Below, piece after piece: positions 1 to 11,170 of a stretch of 64,000 bases of DNA. Position numbers and translations under genes: made by a program. How positions within the stretch are numbered: the stretch's first letter is position 1; each line of letters opens with the position of its first letter. The DNA is from Bacteroidota bacterium (lineage in GTDB: Bacteria > Bacteroidota > Bacteroidia > Chitinophagales > BACL12). A model generated the notes under the pieces. The model did no database searches. It was not told where the DNA came from and saw nothing but the letters and a program-made list of their open reading frames with translations. Location of the stretch: contig JADKEK010000004.1 in the NCBI GenBank assembly GCA_016718035.1, positions 1 to 64,000 of the forward strand. Direction: 5' to 3'.

Positions 1-3000
1 GAAATCAATTCACAAATGGATACCTTTTGAATCAACATCGTCAGCGTTGTCGAACCAAAATAAGAACATAATTTGAAATCAATTCACAACGGATCATATC
101 ATTTCTCCATCGGTTTGTTGTCGAACCAAAAATAAGAACATAATTTGAAATCAATTCACAACATTCCGTGACGTTTGGCAATGAACAAGCATCGTTGTCG
201 AACCAAAAATAAGAACATAATTTGAAATCAATTCACAACTAACTATATTTTATTATTTCGCCTTATCAAGTTGTCGAACCAAAAATAAGAACATAATTTG
301 AAATCAATTCACAACCCAGAGGCAGTGCATATTCAAAGAAAATGCCGTTGTCGAACCAAAAATAAGAACATAATTTGAAATCAATTCACAACACGATACG
401 ATTTCTTATATCGTCAGGCTTTGTTGTCGAACCAAAAATAAGAACATAATTTGAAATCAATTCACAACATGGATCAACTATAAGTGAACCATCAGCATGT
501 TGTCGAACCAAAAATAAGAACATAATTTGAAATCAATTCACAACATAAAACCACCAAGAAAACTGAACAAAAACGTTGTCGAACCAAAAATAAGAACATA
601 ATTTGAAATCAATTCACAACACTTGCAGCATGATAAACGGAAATGAATATGTTGTCGAACCAAAAATAAGAACATAATTTGAAATCAATTCACAACTGGC
701 ACTTTTTGGCCAGCAATCAATGCCAGGTTGTCGAACCAAAAATAAGAACATAATTTGAAATCAATTCACAACAGAGAAACCAATGCCTACAAAAATGAAG
801 GTGTTGTCGAACCAAAAATAAGAACATAATTTGAAATCAATTCACAACAGCCTGGTAAGGATTACGGGCAAAAGAAAAGTTGTCGAACCAAAAATAAGAA
901 CATAATTTGAAATCAATTCACAACAGTTTATGGCAAACAAAACAGAAACAAAAAGTTGTCGAACCAAAAATAAGAACATAATTTGAAATCAATTCACAAC
1001 CATTCAAAGCTAGGTCGTTAATCCTCGATAACGTTGTCGAACCAAAAATAAGAACATAATTTGAAATCAATTCACAACAGTACACCAGGTCTGTGATGCT
1101 CGTATAGAGTTGTCGAACCAAAAATAAGAACATAATTTGAAATCAATTCACAACTCTTTCCAAAGGCGGACCGCTTGTGCCCAAGTTGTCGAACCAAAAA
1201 TAAGAACATAATTTGAAATCAATTCACAACCAGCTGCAATACGCTGGCTCCTCTGGATTGGTTGTCGAACCAAAAATAAGAACATAATTTGAAATCAATT
1301 CACAACTTGGCAATTGGAATAGTTTGATCAGTTGTTGTTGTCGAACCAAAAATAAGAACATAATTTGAAATCAATTCACAACTAAGTGCCTGGTATCTCG
1401 ATAGTCGGTGTCGTTGTCGAACCAAAAATAAGAACATAATTTGAAATCAATTCACAACATTGCCCTCTGGATCCTATTGGTTTTGATGGTTGTCGAACCA
1501 AAAATAAGAACATAATTTGAAATCAATTCACAACAACACACCGCTAGATTGTTAATAAGATTAAAAGTTGTCGAACCAAAAATAAGAACATAATTTGAAA
1601 TCAATTCACAACTATGGTTCATCACCGGCCGTTTTAACGGCTTGGTTGTCGAACCAAAAATAAGAACATAATTTGAAATCAATTCACAACTAATAAAGAC
1701 CATACAAATCATTCATCTAGTTGTCGAACCAAAAATAAGAACATAATTTGAAATCAATTCACACCATTTTGTTCTGCAGGTCTTGTGGTGGGTGGGTTGT
1801 CGAACCAAAAATAAGAACATAATTTGAAATCAATTCACAACGGATCATTACAAATGTCAGCTTAAATGTTGTCGAACCAAAAATAAGAACATAATTTGAA
1901 ATCAATTCACAACTAAAACGATGTTTAAAATTTGACTTCTGTTAGTTGTCGAACCAAAAATAAGAACATAATTTGAAATCAATTCACAACGCAACTTGCC
2001 GCTTTTAAAGTAGCATGCAACTTGTTGTCGAACCAAAAATAAGAACATAATTTGAAATCAATTCACAACTGAAAAGTGGACTGAAATAGAAATCTATTCA
2101 AGTTGTCGAACCAAAAATAAGAACATAATTTGAAATCAATTCACAACCATAACCCTTTACTACAAAGAAGCAGTAAAGTTGTCGAACCAAAAATAAGAAC
2201 ATAATTTGAAATCAATTCACAACTTTCGAGCGGTTCCATAAAACAATACGAGTTGTCGAACCAAAAATAAGAACATAATTTGAAATCAATTCACAACTAA
2301 GTTTGTGCAATAGTAATATGCTATCTAGTTGTCGAACCAAAAATAAGAACATAATTTGAAATCAATTCACAACTATCCTTTCCTTAGAAATCCTCACCGT
2401 TGTCGAACCAAAAATAAGAACATAATTTGAAATCAATTCACAACGCACGGCTTACTTGTGTGTCCTGTTGGTTAGTTGTCGAACCAAAAATAAGAACATA
2501 ATTTGAAATCAATTCACAACGCCGTATGGATGCGACAATCATGGGAAAAGTTGTCGAACCAAAAATAAGAACATAATTTGAAATCAATTCACAACATGTT
2601 ACCGCTTATACTATCGACGGAACGAGTTGTCGAACCAAAAATAAGAACATAATTTGAAATCAATTCACAACTTATAGTTGTTAATTTGGCGCGTCATAGT
2701 TGTCGAACCAAAAATAAGAACATAATTTGAAATCAATTCACAACAGTAAAGAGATTATTCGTGAGGTGAAAGACGTTGTCGAACCAAAAATAAGAACATA
2801 ATTTGAAATCAATTCACAACGAAAACAAGCAAGCGGCGGTAAGGTGATGAGTTGTCGAACCAAAAATAAGAACATAATTTGAAATCAATTCACAACACTA
2901 GCTTGTTGGGTGTAATTAGATGAAGTGTTGTCGAACCAAAAATAAGAACATAATTTGAAATCAATTCACAACTAATGGACATAGCTGCAGTAACAGGAGC

Positions 3001-6000
3001 CAGTTGTCGAACCAAAAATAAGAACATAATTTGAAATCAATTCACAACAGTTCTAGGTGTTGTAGTGAACCCAGTTAGGTTGTCGAACCAAAAATAAGAA
3101 CATAATTTGAAATCAATTCACAACTTGCATCAATCGCCCTCATACCAATCTCCTTAGTTGTCGAACCAAAAATAAGAACATAATTTGAAATCAATTCACA
3201 ACTGTGAGTGGGTTGAGGTAGTTCACCAGTCGGTTGTCGAACCAAAAATAAGAACATAATTTGAAATCAATTCACAACAAAAAGGGGTTTTCGTCGACGA
3301 TGGAGTTGGTTGTCGAACCAAAAATAAGAACATAATTTGAAATCAATTCACAACTGCCACCCATGTCAATGTTCCATCAGTTGCGTTGTCGAACCAAAAA
3401 TAAGAACATAATTTGAAATCAATTCACAACTAACAATTGTCAATGAACCTTCGTTGTCGAACCAAAAATAAGAACATAATTTGAAATCAATTCACAACAA
3501 GAGGACTAGAGTGTTACATAAGATTAAAGTTGTCGAACCAAAAATAAGAACATAATTTGAAATCAATTCACAACGGAATGAACCAACAGATAAAGTGTCA
3601 TGGTTGTCGAACCAAAAATAAGAACATAATTTGAAATCAATTCACAACTTAACACTGCCTGTTACAGAGGTATTTGTTGTCGAACCAAAAATAAGAACAT
3701 AATTTGAAATCAATTCACAACTATTACCTGCGCGTAAGCAGTTGGAAAAGGTTGTCGAACCAAAAATAAGAACATAATTTGAAATCAATTCACAACTTAT
3801 CATCAAAATTGACAATAATGGCAAGCGGTTGTCGAACCAAAAATAAGAACATAATTTGAAATCAATTCACAACTTTTAAGAAAAGAGGGTCGGTTCCACG
3901 AACGTTGTCGAACCAAAAATAAGAACATAATTTGAAATCAATTCACAACGCTGCAACGGCTTGTAAACCGTTAAGAATAGTTGTCGAACCAAAAATAAGA
4001 ACATAATTTGAAATCAATTCACAACAGCAGCCTGAGCGCTTTGTTTTTGAAGTGAGTTGTCGAACCAAAAATAAGAACATAATTTGAAATCAATTCACAA
4101 CTCTAAATGATGTTGAATGTAGTTGTGATGTGTTGTCGAACCAAAAATAAGAACATAATTTGAAATCAATTCACAACGGTAACAACATTGCAAAGGCAGT
4201 TCGCAAAGTTGTCGAACCAAAAATAAGAACATAATTTGAAATCAATTCACAACTATAAGTGTCCACAATGTGGCCTTTACCATGTTGTCGAACCAAAAAT
4301 AAGAACATAATTTGAAATCAATTCACAACTATGAAAACACCACACCATGATTCCATTGAGTTGTCGAACCAAAAATAAGAACATAATTTGAAATCAATTC
4401 ACAACTGCAGCCTGGAGATGAGATTGAGGTGGTGGTTGTCGAACCAAAAATAAGAACATAATTTGAAATCAATTCACAACAATAAGGTTAAATGAATTAA
4501 TAAAATCACAGTTGTCGAACCAAAAATAAGAACATAATTTGAAATCAATTCACAACCAGCCTGTATGGTGCATTCATTGATGTGGCGTTGTCGAACCAAA
4601 AATAAGAACATAATTTGAAATCAATTCACAACGCAAAAGCGGCAACATGCGCAAAGTAGCGTGTTGTCGAACCAAAAATAAGAACATAATTTGAAATCAA
4701 TTCACAACGGTGGGAAAATGACGCATGGGATATCAGCGGTTGTCGAACCAAAAATAAGAACATAATTTGAAATCAATTCACAACTTATAATGCTTTATAG
4801 GTGAGGTAAGCTAAGTTGTCGAACCAAAAATAAGAACATAATTTGAAATCAATTCACAACAGTAGCAATTACATTCGAATCAAATCCGGGTTGTCGAACC
4901 AAAAATAAGAACATAATTTGAAATCAATTCACAACTATGAAGTTGTAATCCCTGATGATGTTCAAGTTGTCGAACCAAAAATAAGAACATAATTTGAAAT
5001 CAATTCACAACTCAGTTAGAGAAGTTTCACAGGACTAAAATGTTGTCGAACCAAAAATAAGAACATAATTTGAAATCAATTCACAACTAGAAGAAATTAG
5101 GTTATTCATACCCGTTAAGTTGTCGAACCAAAAATAAGAACATAATTTGAAATCAATTCACAACTGTATTTCAAAGCTGTCGTTATCCTCGATAAAGTTG
5201 TCGAACCAAAAATAAGAACATAATTTGAAATCAATTCACAACTAAAAAATCAAAGTAATGAAAGCATTTTTTGTTGTCGAACCAAAAATAAGAACATAAT
5301 TTGAAATCAATTCACAACTACACCCGCCTAACGATGTCACCGTGTATGGTTGTCGAACCAAAAATAAGAACATAATTTGAAATCAATTCACAACGGTTAT
5401 GCAGGTGGAAATGATGGTAGTTTAGTTGTCGAACCAAAAATAAGAACATAATTTGAAATCAATTCACAACTGCGCAGCAGGTTAACTGCAGTAACATATA
5501 GTTGTCGAACCAAAAATAAGAACATAATTTGAAATCAATTCACAACTATGAATTGTTCTGGACAAAGTGGGGAAAAGTTGTCGAACCAAAAATAAGAACA
5601 TAATTTGAAATCAATTCACAACGTTGCTATCGCTGCCAGAAAACTGTTTTTTGTTGTCGAACCAAAAATAAGAACATAATTTGAAATCAATTCACAACAT
5701 AACGAATGGTTTCCCTTTTTTATTATAAGTTGTCGAACCAAAAATAAGAACATAATTTGAAATCAATTCACAACTCGATGGCATTTTCTCCCTCGTCTAC
5801 CACAGTTGTCGAACCAAAAATAAGAACATAATTTGAAATCAATTCACAACAGTATAATAATAATTAGAAGTAATACACCAGTTGTCGAACCAAAAATAAG
5901 AACATAATTTGAAATCAATTCACAACTACAAAAATGGTTCGATTCCACCGGATTTGGTTGTCGAACCAAAAATAAGAACATAATTTGAAATCAATTCACA

Positions 6001-6382
6001 ACGTAAAAAGCCTGCGTCACATGATTCCGATAGTTGTCGAACCAAAAATAAGAACATAATTTGAAATCAATTCACAACCCATCCGAAATTTGGATGTCGT
6101 AATCTTCGGTTGTCGAACCAAAAATAAGAACATAATTTGAAATCAATTCACAACGATGCCGATCCAACTGAAACTGAACCCAAAGTTGTCGAACCAAAAA
6201 TAAGAACATAATTTGAAATCAATTCACAACTAATGGCATTATTTAAAACCATAGAAGAAGGTTGTCGAACCAAAAATAAGAACATAATTTGAAATCAATT
6301 CACAACTGGTAGCGATGCTGAGTTTTTGCATGATGTGTTGTCGAACCAAAAATAAGAACATAATTTGAAATCAATTCACAAC
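1..6382. CRISPR. Long CRISPR array, 46-bp repeats, 84 complete repeats plus one partial
   Basis: The plus-strand repeat begins GTTGTCGAACCAAAAATAAG and ends TCAATTCACAAC, 46 bp in all. The first complete repeat starts at 46 and the last spans 6337-6382. Spacers are mostly 29-32 bp; outliers are 22 bp (3431-3452), 25 bp (2374-2398) and 26 bp (91-116, 1842-1867). Repeats are nearly invariant. The exceptions are the partial repeat at 1-16 (last base A), the repeat at 46-90 (one A missing, 45 bp) and the repeat at 1720-1765 (A to C at 1764). Read on the minus strand the repeat starts GTTGTGAATTGATTTCAAAT, which resembles the 46-47 bp type II-C repeats of Bacteroidota, so crRNAs are probably transcribed from the minus strand. 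The array runs off the left edge. No cas1, cas2 or cas9 is present in this window. Confidence 0.98.
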
Positions 6383-7275
6383 GCAATTATTTTTGAAAAT
6401 TGCTTGTCCTTTGTTGATAGTTTAACTATATAAGCCCCAACTGGGTTACCTGACATGTCGATTATAAGGTTTTTTTGAGATGAAACCGTTTTATATATTT
6501 CCTGCCCATTCATATTAAAAATATACAGATTTACTTCGTCTTGGTCAGGTAAATTAATATACAAGTTTTGATTGAAAGTATAAATTATTGCTTCCAAATT
6601 ATTTATTACACTAATTTCAACCGTAGTCGTGTCGCCAATAGTATCGCCGGCAATAATAGGGGTGTTACATTTTAATTCATATGCATAGTCATGCACCGTT
6701 AATGTTTTTAAAGAGTCGCCAACGGAGCAACGTATCCAACCATAGTGTTTGCAATCGTCTGCGCCTAAAAATCGAACACCTAAATAGGCGGAATCAATTC
6801 TATATTGCCATGAGCCTATAAAATAATGCCAGTCCCAAGGTGTTTCATCGGTCTCAAAAAACCCAATACCCATTAATTGATAAGTTCCATAATTAAAATT
6901 TAAATCATTGTTTATTATATTCCCTTCCAATAATGCATATGGGAAATAAGTTGTCCCACCACCAGCGCCATTAGTTGCAAAATCACCCGCAATTTCATTT
7001 TCGGGGTTGAAATTAGGGCCTACCTTAAATATCCTGTTAAACCTATACCAACTATATTCCGAGTTTGTGAAATAGCTACTCTTTTTAAATATAAAAAAAT
7101 CATTTGAACCGTCGTCATCCATATCAATATATTCAACATCCCCATGAAGTTGTAAAACTACATCTGGGTCTATGTCCGAATAAATAGCCTGTGCATGTGT
7201 ATTATTATGCATGATTAACAATACCCCGGCAACGCCGGAGTATTGTTGTAAACTAAATTTTCTTTCTGCCATCAT
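6376..7275 (-). CDS. Secreted T9SS type A sorting-domain protein, small member of a duplicated pair
   Basis: A 299-residue secreted protein of unknown function. The N-terminus has a signal-like hydrophobic stretch ending near HAQA. It is followed by an acidic YIDMDDDGSNDF segment of the calcium-binding type and a conserved HYGWIRC...HDYAYE block with paired cysteines. The last 80 or so residues form a T9SS type A sorting domain, implying export across the outer membrane and surface attachment. Its start overlaps the stop of the upstream gene by 4 bases (ATGA), so translation is probably coupled. The last codons and the TGA stop (6376-6378) lie inside the final CRISPR repeat, so the native C-terminus may have been cut. 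Its paralogue is at 15679-16587. Confidence 0.85.
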   Translation of the reverse strand: MMAERKFSLQQYSGVAGVLLIMHNNTHAQAIYSDIDPDVVLQLHGDVEYIDMDDDGSNDFFIFKKSSYFTNSEYSWYRFNRIFKVGPNFNPENEIAGDFATNGAGGGTTYFPYALLEGNIINNDLNFNYGTYQLMGIGFFETDETPWDWHYFIGSWQYRIDSAYLGVRFLGADDCKHYGWIRCSVGDSLKTLTVHDYAYELKCNTPIIAGDTIGDTTTVEISVINNLEAIIYTFNQNLYINLPDQDEVNLYIFNMNGQEIYKTVSSQKNLIIDMSGNPVGAYIVKLSTKDKQFSKIIAL

Positions 7276-10061
7276 TCAATTTTTATCAGCTTTTTTGTTA
7301 CGGAAAAACTTTGCTCGCGATTACTAATTTGGATTACATAGATAGTAGAAGGCCAATTACTAACATCAATATCTGAATTTTGGCTTGTTGTGGTATGCTT
7401 CACTAAATTACCCTGTAAATCAAACACATCAACGACAAATTCATTAAATAACTCCTCGGGAATAGTGCAAGTAATTCGAAATGTATTTGCAGTAGGATTT
7501 GGAAAAAGTTCAATTTGTTCTTCTGTTAAAATTACACCTTCGCGTGAGGTGACATAGAAAGGGATTTCAATATACCCAAACGAATTTGCCGGCACAGTTA
7601 CACATATTGCGCCATCAACTAATCCTGTGCATTCAGGTTCGTTAGTAATTGGGCCATTGATGCCTTGAATTTCAAAAGGATGTAATTGATTACTATCGTT
7701 ATAACAAATATTCATCCGATATAAATAACTGTTGCCACTATTGGAATATAACTGTTGTGCATCAATATTATATAACAATGCCTCGCCATAAGCAAACTCT
7801 GTAGAACCAGGATACAAGCCAATTACATAGCCCTTTTTTACCATATAACTTTGCGTTTCAGGTTTCATATTTGAATAGTAAATGTACAACTTTTTATTGG
7901 GTTTATCAATAAACACGGTTGGTTGTACATTGGGATTATGGGCATATGCAGTAAAATTACTTTGCAAATATTTTAAGTTTTTCTTTTGTATTTCACTCAA
8001 CATTTCAAAAGTATAGTAAACTGTCTTTCTAAGGAATAAATTTTGGCCGTAGGGTGGATCATTTAAAGTATCAGGTTCACCAAATGAATCTAAATGATTA
8101 ATCCTGTCTGCTTTGTCAGATTGCAGCAGCATTGCATAAAAGGAGCCTCCACCATAGGCGTGAAATGTGGAATAGGTATGAAAACCATTCCGGTATCCTG
8201 AAGCATAGTTTTGTTTGATATTATTTAAAAACCACTCATGAGTAATCCAACCATGTTCAAATGAATTGCAAAATGAAGAAAGTATATATTGTTTTGGGTC
8301 ATTATTTTCATAATCCGTATTCTTATCTTTCATATTCCATTCTGTTGTCCACAATTCCTTTTTCCAGGATTGCGTGCCAGCAAACAATAAATCATTTCTT
8401 TGCTGGTCATAAGATTCAGCATATCGGGTACGAATGAATTGTTTAAAGTTACCAAACCCATTTGAGCCTAAACCGATAACTGCTTCATAAGCATCCTTCA
8501 ATCGGTCATCATAAGTATTAAATTGCCATCGGTCTCCTAACCAAAAATCACAATCTTCCGTTACGCAGGTTGGCATGCCGGAATTTGGATAGGTAGAATC
8601 ACATAAATTTGAAGTAGCTAAAGTATCCCAATTTGTTTGGGAATCATAGTAAGTATGTAAAATAACAGCATCAAATAAATAACGTGTAAGTCCTCCAATT
8701 ACTAAACTATCATGATAATGGGTTACCAAATCGTTGTTCCACGAAGTAGATAAATCCTCCATCATTCGAAAAGCAAATTTTGTAGAATCATTGTTTTTTA
8801 AATTGGCAGCCGGGATGCCCACTTTCATATTAAATGTTGGTTCAGCTTTAAACGCCGCAATAAAATCATGGTCATTGTAATATTCTTCGCTAAATACATA
8901 TTCAGAAAAATCGTCTAGCCAAACTTCAAATTCCTCAGTTAATTCATTAATAGGGTCATCATCTTTCCCAATCCCGTTTATTAAATTCCAATAATCATCA
9001 AACGCATAAAAACCCATTAAATCTGTCGCCCAATTTAGATGGCATTCGTTACCCATTTCAACACCAACAACATGCACACTGGTTACACCATTACCGCCAT
9101 CAATTTTAGGATCGGGGTTCTGTAAATAGTCTATTATTTGTTTACATTGTGTTGCTGATTCACTAATTATATTTAAATCGACAATGACATCCACTGTATA
9201 ATCCCCTTGATTTTGAAGGGTATCAATTAACGCGATAAATTGATCTATGTATTGCTGCTGTTGGTGAGCCGGGATGTTGCTTTCTTGTTCCAAAAATTTT
9301 AGGTAAATATTTTCAAAATCATCTTGAAATTTAAAATCATTCATCCAACTATTGCAGTCATCACATGTAGAATCACTCATATCACTTATAATAGAATTCA
9401 TGATTGTTAATTCATGAGCTTCAACACTACCATCAGTAACATCATAATACCGTATTATTTCTTTAATATCATACCCATATCCTTTAATTGGGTCGAGCAC
9501 GCCGAAAGGAGCTACTTCATCCTTGTAAGGTAAAAGATGCATCCACCGGCTGCTACCTCCACCCGGAAAACGCAGCACACTAGGTTTAAGATCAGCCATC
9601 CAATTCCAGGCACTTGGAAAATTTACATTACCAGTGTCTTGCGGTAAATGTTTAGGTGTAAAAATACCTTCAATATGAATGCCAAACAGTCCGGGTGCAA
9701 CAGTTTTGGTTATAGCACCCGGCGTTATTGTAATATCTTTATTTACATCAAATAATCGAAGTGCCAAGGTGTCGTTTAATGTATCGCTTCCAGCCATTGT
9801 CGTGTCATCGTACAAAACAAATAGGGTATCTAAACCTGCAAAATTAAGCGCTATAGTGTCACCAATTTCATAACTACTTGATGTGTCAATAATTTCTGGT
9901 AACGAATCTGGTTGTATTAGCAAATTATTTTCAATTGAGATGTTTGTTAAATTAAAAATAGAATTCGTGTTGCTGCTTGCAAATGCTAATGCTAAAGAAA
10001 CAAATAAAATCGAAAAAAGTCCAATTTTATTGTGATTAATAAATGTGTTATTGATTTTCAT
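7272..10061 (-). CDS. Secreted glycoside-hydrolase-like protein with T9SS sorting domain
   Basis: 929 residues with an N-terminal hydrophobic segment (about 12-28) and a low-complexity Asp/Thr linker. A large central domain carries motifs of clan GH-A TIM-barrel glycosidases: LRFPGG at 163-168, VEMGNE at 334-339 (candidate acid/base Glu after Asn) and ELWTTEWN at 569-576 (candidate nucleophile Glu). The C-terminal 85 residues are a T9SS type A sorting domain (ELFPNPTANTF). I infer a surface or secreted polysaccharide-acting enzyme; substrate and activity are not shown by the sequence. It is the first gene of a two-gene operon with the 299-residue protein. The paralogue at 16584-19708 keeps LRYPGG and VEMGNE but has TEKN instead of TEWN. 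Confidence 0.8.
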   Translation of the reverse strand: MKINNTFINHNKIGLFSILFVSLALAFASSNTNSIFNLTNISIENNLLIQPDSLPEIIDTSSSYEIGDTIALNFAGLDTLFVLYDDTTMAGSDTLNDTLALRLFDVNKDITITPGAITKTVAPGLFGIHIEGIFTPKHLPQDTGNVNFPSAWNWMADLKPSVLRFPGGGSSRWMHLLPYKDEVAPFGVLDPIKGYGYDIKEIIRYYDVTDGSVEAHELTIMNSIISDMSDSTCDDCNSWMNDFKFQDDFENIYLKFLEQESNIPAHQQQQYIDQFIALIDTLQNQGDYTVDVIVDLNIISESATQCKQIIDYLQNPDPKIDGGNGVTSVHVVGVEMGNECHLNWATDLMGFYAFDDYWNLINGIGKDDDPINELTEEFEVWLDDFSEYVFSEEYYNDHDFIAAFKAEPTFNMKVGIPAANLKNNDSTKFAFRMMEDLSTSWNNDLVTHYHDSLVIGGLTRYLFDAVILHTYYDSQTNWDTLATSNLCDSTYPNSGMPTCVTEDCDFWLGDRWQFNTYDDRLKDAYEAVIGLGSNGFGNFKQFIRTRYAESYDQQRNDLLFAGTQSWKKELWTTEWNMKDKNTDYENNDPKQYILSSFCNSFEHGWITHEWFLNNIKQNYASGYRNGFHTYSTFHAYGGGSFYAMLLQSDKADRINHLDSFGEPDTLNDPPYGQNLFLRKTVYYTFEMLSEIQKKNLKYLQSNFTAYAHNPNVQPTVFIDKPNKKLYIYYSNMKPETQSYMVKKGYVIGLYPGSTEFAYGEALLYNIDAQQLYSNSGNSYLYRMNICYNDSNQLHPFEIQGINGPITNEPECTGLVDGAICVTVPANSFGYIEIPFYVTSREGVILTEEQIELFPNPTANTFRITCTIPEELFNEFVVDVFDLQGNLVKHTTTSQNSDIDVSNWPSTIYVIQISNREQSFSVTKKLIKIE

Positions 10062-10221
10062 ACAATTAAAATTAAGCGTTAATTAAAATAAATAATTTGT
10101 AGTATGAAAACACATCGTCGTCTGCGTTTATTTAAACTAGAAAACGAAATTCGTCTGGGTAAGTTATTGGTTTTAATATCGTGAATGCACTCGTAAGCCA
10201 TTGGTTATAAAGATAGGTTTA

Positions 10222-10267
10222 GTTGTCAAACCAAAAATAAGAACATAATTTGAAATTAATTCACAAT
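10222..10267. repeat. Orphan degenerate CRISPR repeat
   Basis: Forty-three of 46 bases match the array repeat. The differences are G to A at repeat position 7, C to T at position 36 and C to T at position 46. It lies 3.84 kb from the last array repeat with two genes between them. It may be a terminal repeat separated from the array by an insertion, or the anti-repeat of a tracrRNA read on the plus strand. Full-length similarity favours the first reading. Confidence 0.85.
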
Positions 10268-10669
10268 CTGACGTTTAAAGTTCTTTTCAAAAAAACGCAC
10301 TTAATGGCTAATATAGCACGAGGAGAATTGCCCTTAATCTCCTTAAGCAACCTTTCTATTTTTTTGAATGGCGAGTCGTTAATTATTTTTTACATTATAT
10401 TTGTGTTGCGGGATGTGCTTTGTGATTTATCATAATCCGTTCTGCTCGGCGAAAGAGACTTCTAAAGGCGTCTCTTTCGCGTTTATTGCAATTGTCGAGC
10501 AAAAAAGGCATTAAAATTAAAATCAATTAAAAGTTTCTTGAATTAATCTCACCCTTCGTCGGAGAAATATTACATTACAAGAAATAACGGCAATTTAATA
10601 TTTCATTAGACTAATGTAACAAGCTGCAAACAAAGAAGCGAATTAGGCAATTTCTATTTGCCGAGGATT
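10268..10669. other. Gene-free stretch with promoter-like box and perfect hairpin
   Basis: No convincing gene is present. A perfect TATATTTG box (10396-10403, plus) is followed by an 11-bp perfect hairpin: GCGAAAGAGAC at 10449-10459, loop 10460-10469, GTCTCTTTCGC at 10470-10480. No U-run follows the hairpin. A short transcript of about 75 nt is possible. A small AGGAGA/TCTCCT inverted repeat lies near 10320-10343. If the adjacent repeat copy is a tracrRNA anti-repeat, this region would hold its tail. Confidence 0.35.
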
Positions 10670-10894
10670 TTATCGATGCTTTGTTGCGTTAATTAGCTTG
10701 CCAGTTTCAATTGCAAAGTCGCTTGAATCCATATCTTCATTTGCCTTTGCAAAAAAGTATGCATTTCCATATCTTTTGGCTTCACTATCCTTGCCAGCTT
10801 TAATTAATTTCAAGGCAAAATTGGCGCTAGCTACAAAATTGTAAATTTCTTCTGGGTCTGATGATTTGATAAGATGTTTCAAATTTATGGACAT
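10670..10894 (-). CDS. Small hypothetical protein, 74 aa
   Basis: I do not recognise this protein. It is a soluble, mostly helical 74-residue reading frame without cysteine or membrane segment, rich in Ala, Lys, Glu and Asp. A promoter-like TAACTTTA box (10914-10921 on the minus strand, one base off the Bacteroidota consensus) sits 20 bases before the ATG, which supports a real gene. It stands alone between the CRISPR-side repeat region and a divergent gene at 11171. Confidence 0.5.
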   Translation of the reverse strand: MSINLKHLIKSSDPEEIYNFVASANFALKLIKAGKDSEAKRYGNAYFFAKANEDMDSSDFAIETGKLINATKHR

Positions 10895-11170
10895 GTTGGA
10901 GATATTTGCATCGTAAAGTTATTAAAAATTATCAATTTTCAAGGACTGAAAGCAGAACTATTTAGTGTAAAAGATTTATAAATTTGAACTTTAAAGTATT
11001 ACATCCATCCCTACATTTTAATTCATTCGTTTTCGAAAAATGACCAATTTAAATTAAAATTTAAAAAAACGTATTCAATAATAGAAAATGCTTTTATCCG
11101 AATAAATATTTTTAATCTAATTTAGCATATTCTCCTAAATGTATCGTCATATCATACTAAACCCTATATT

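Noticed and set aside
918..3824. Minus-strand reading frames inside the array encoding repeated ELISNYVLIFGSTT
   Set aside because: They are translations of the CRISPR repeat through spacers of favourable length, not a repeat protein.
9679..9873. Plus-strand 64-codon frame
   Set aside because: Antisense shadow of the glycosidase-like gene 7272-10061.
10250..10435. Plus-strand 61-codon frame next to the orphan repeat
   Set aside because: It starts inside the repeat copy, has no family resemblance, and overlaps promoter-like sequence.
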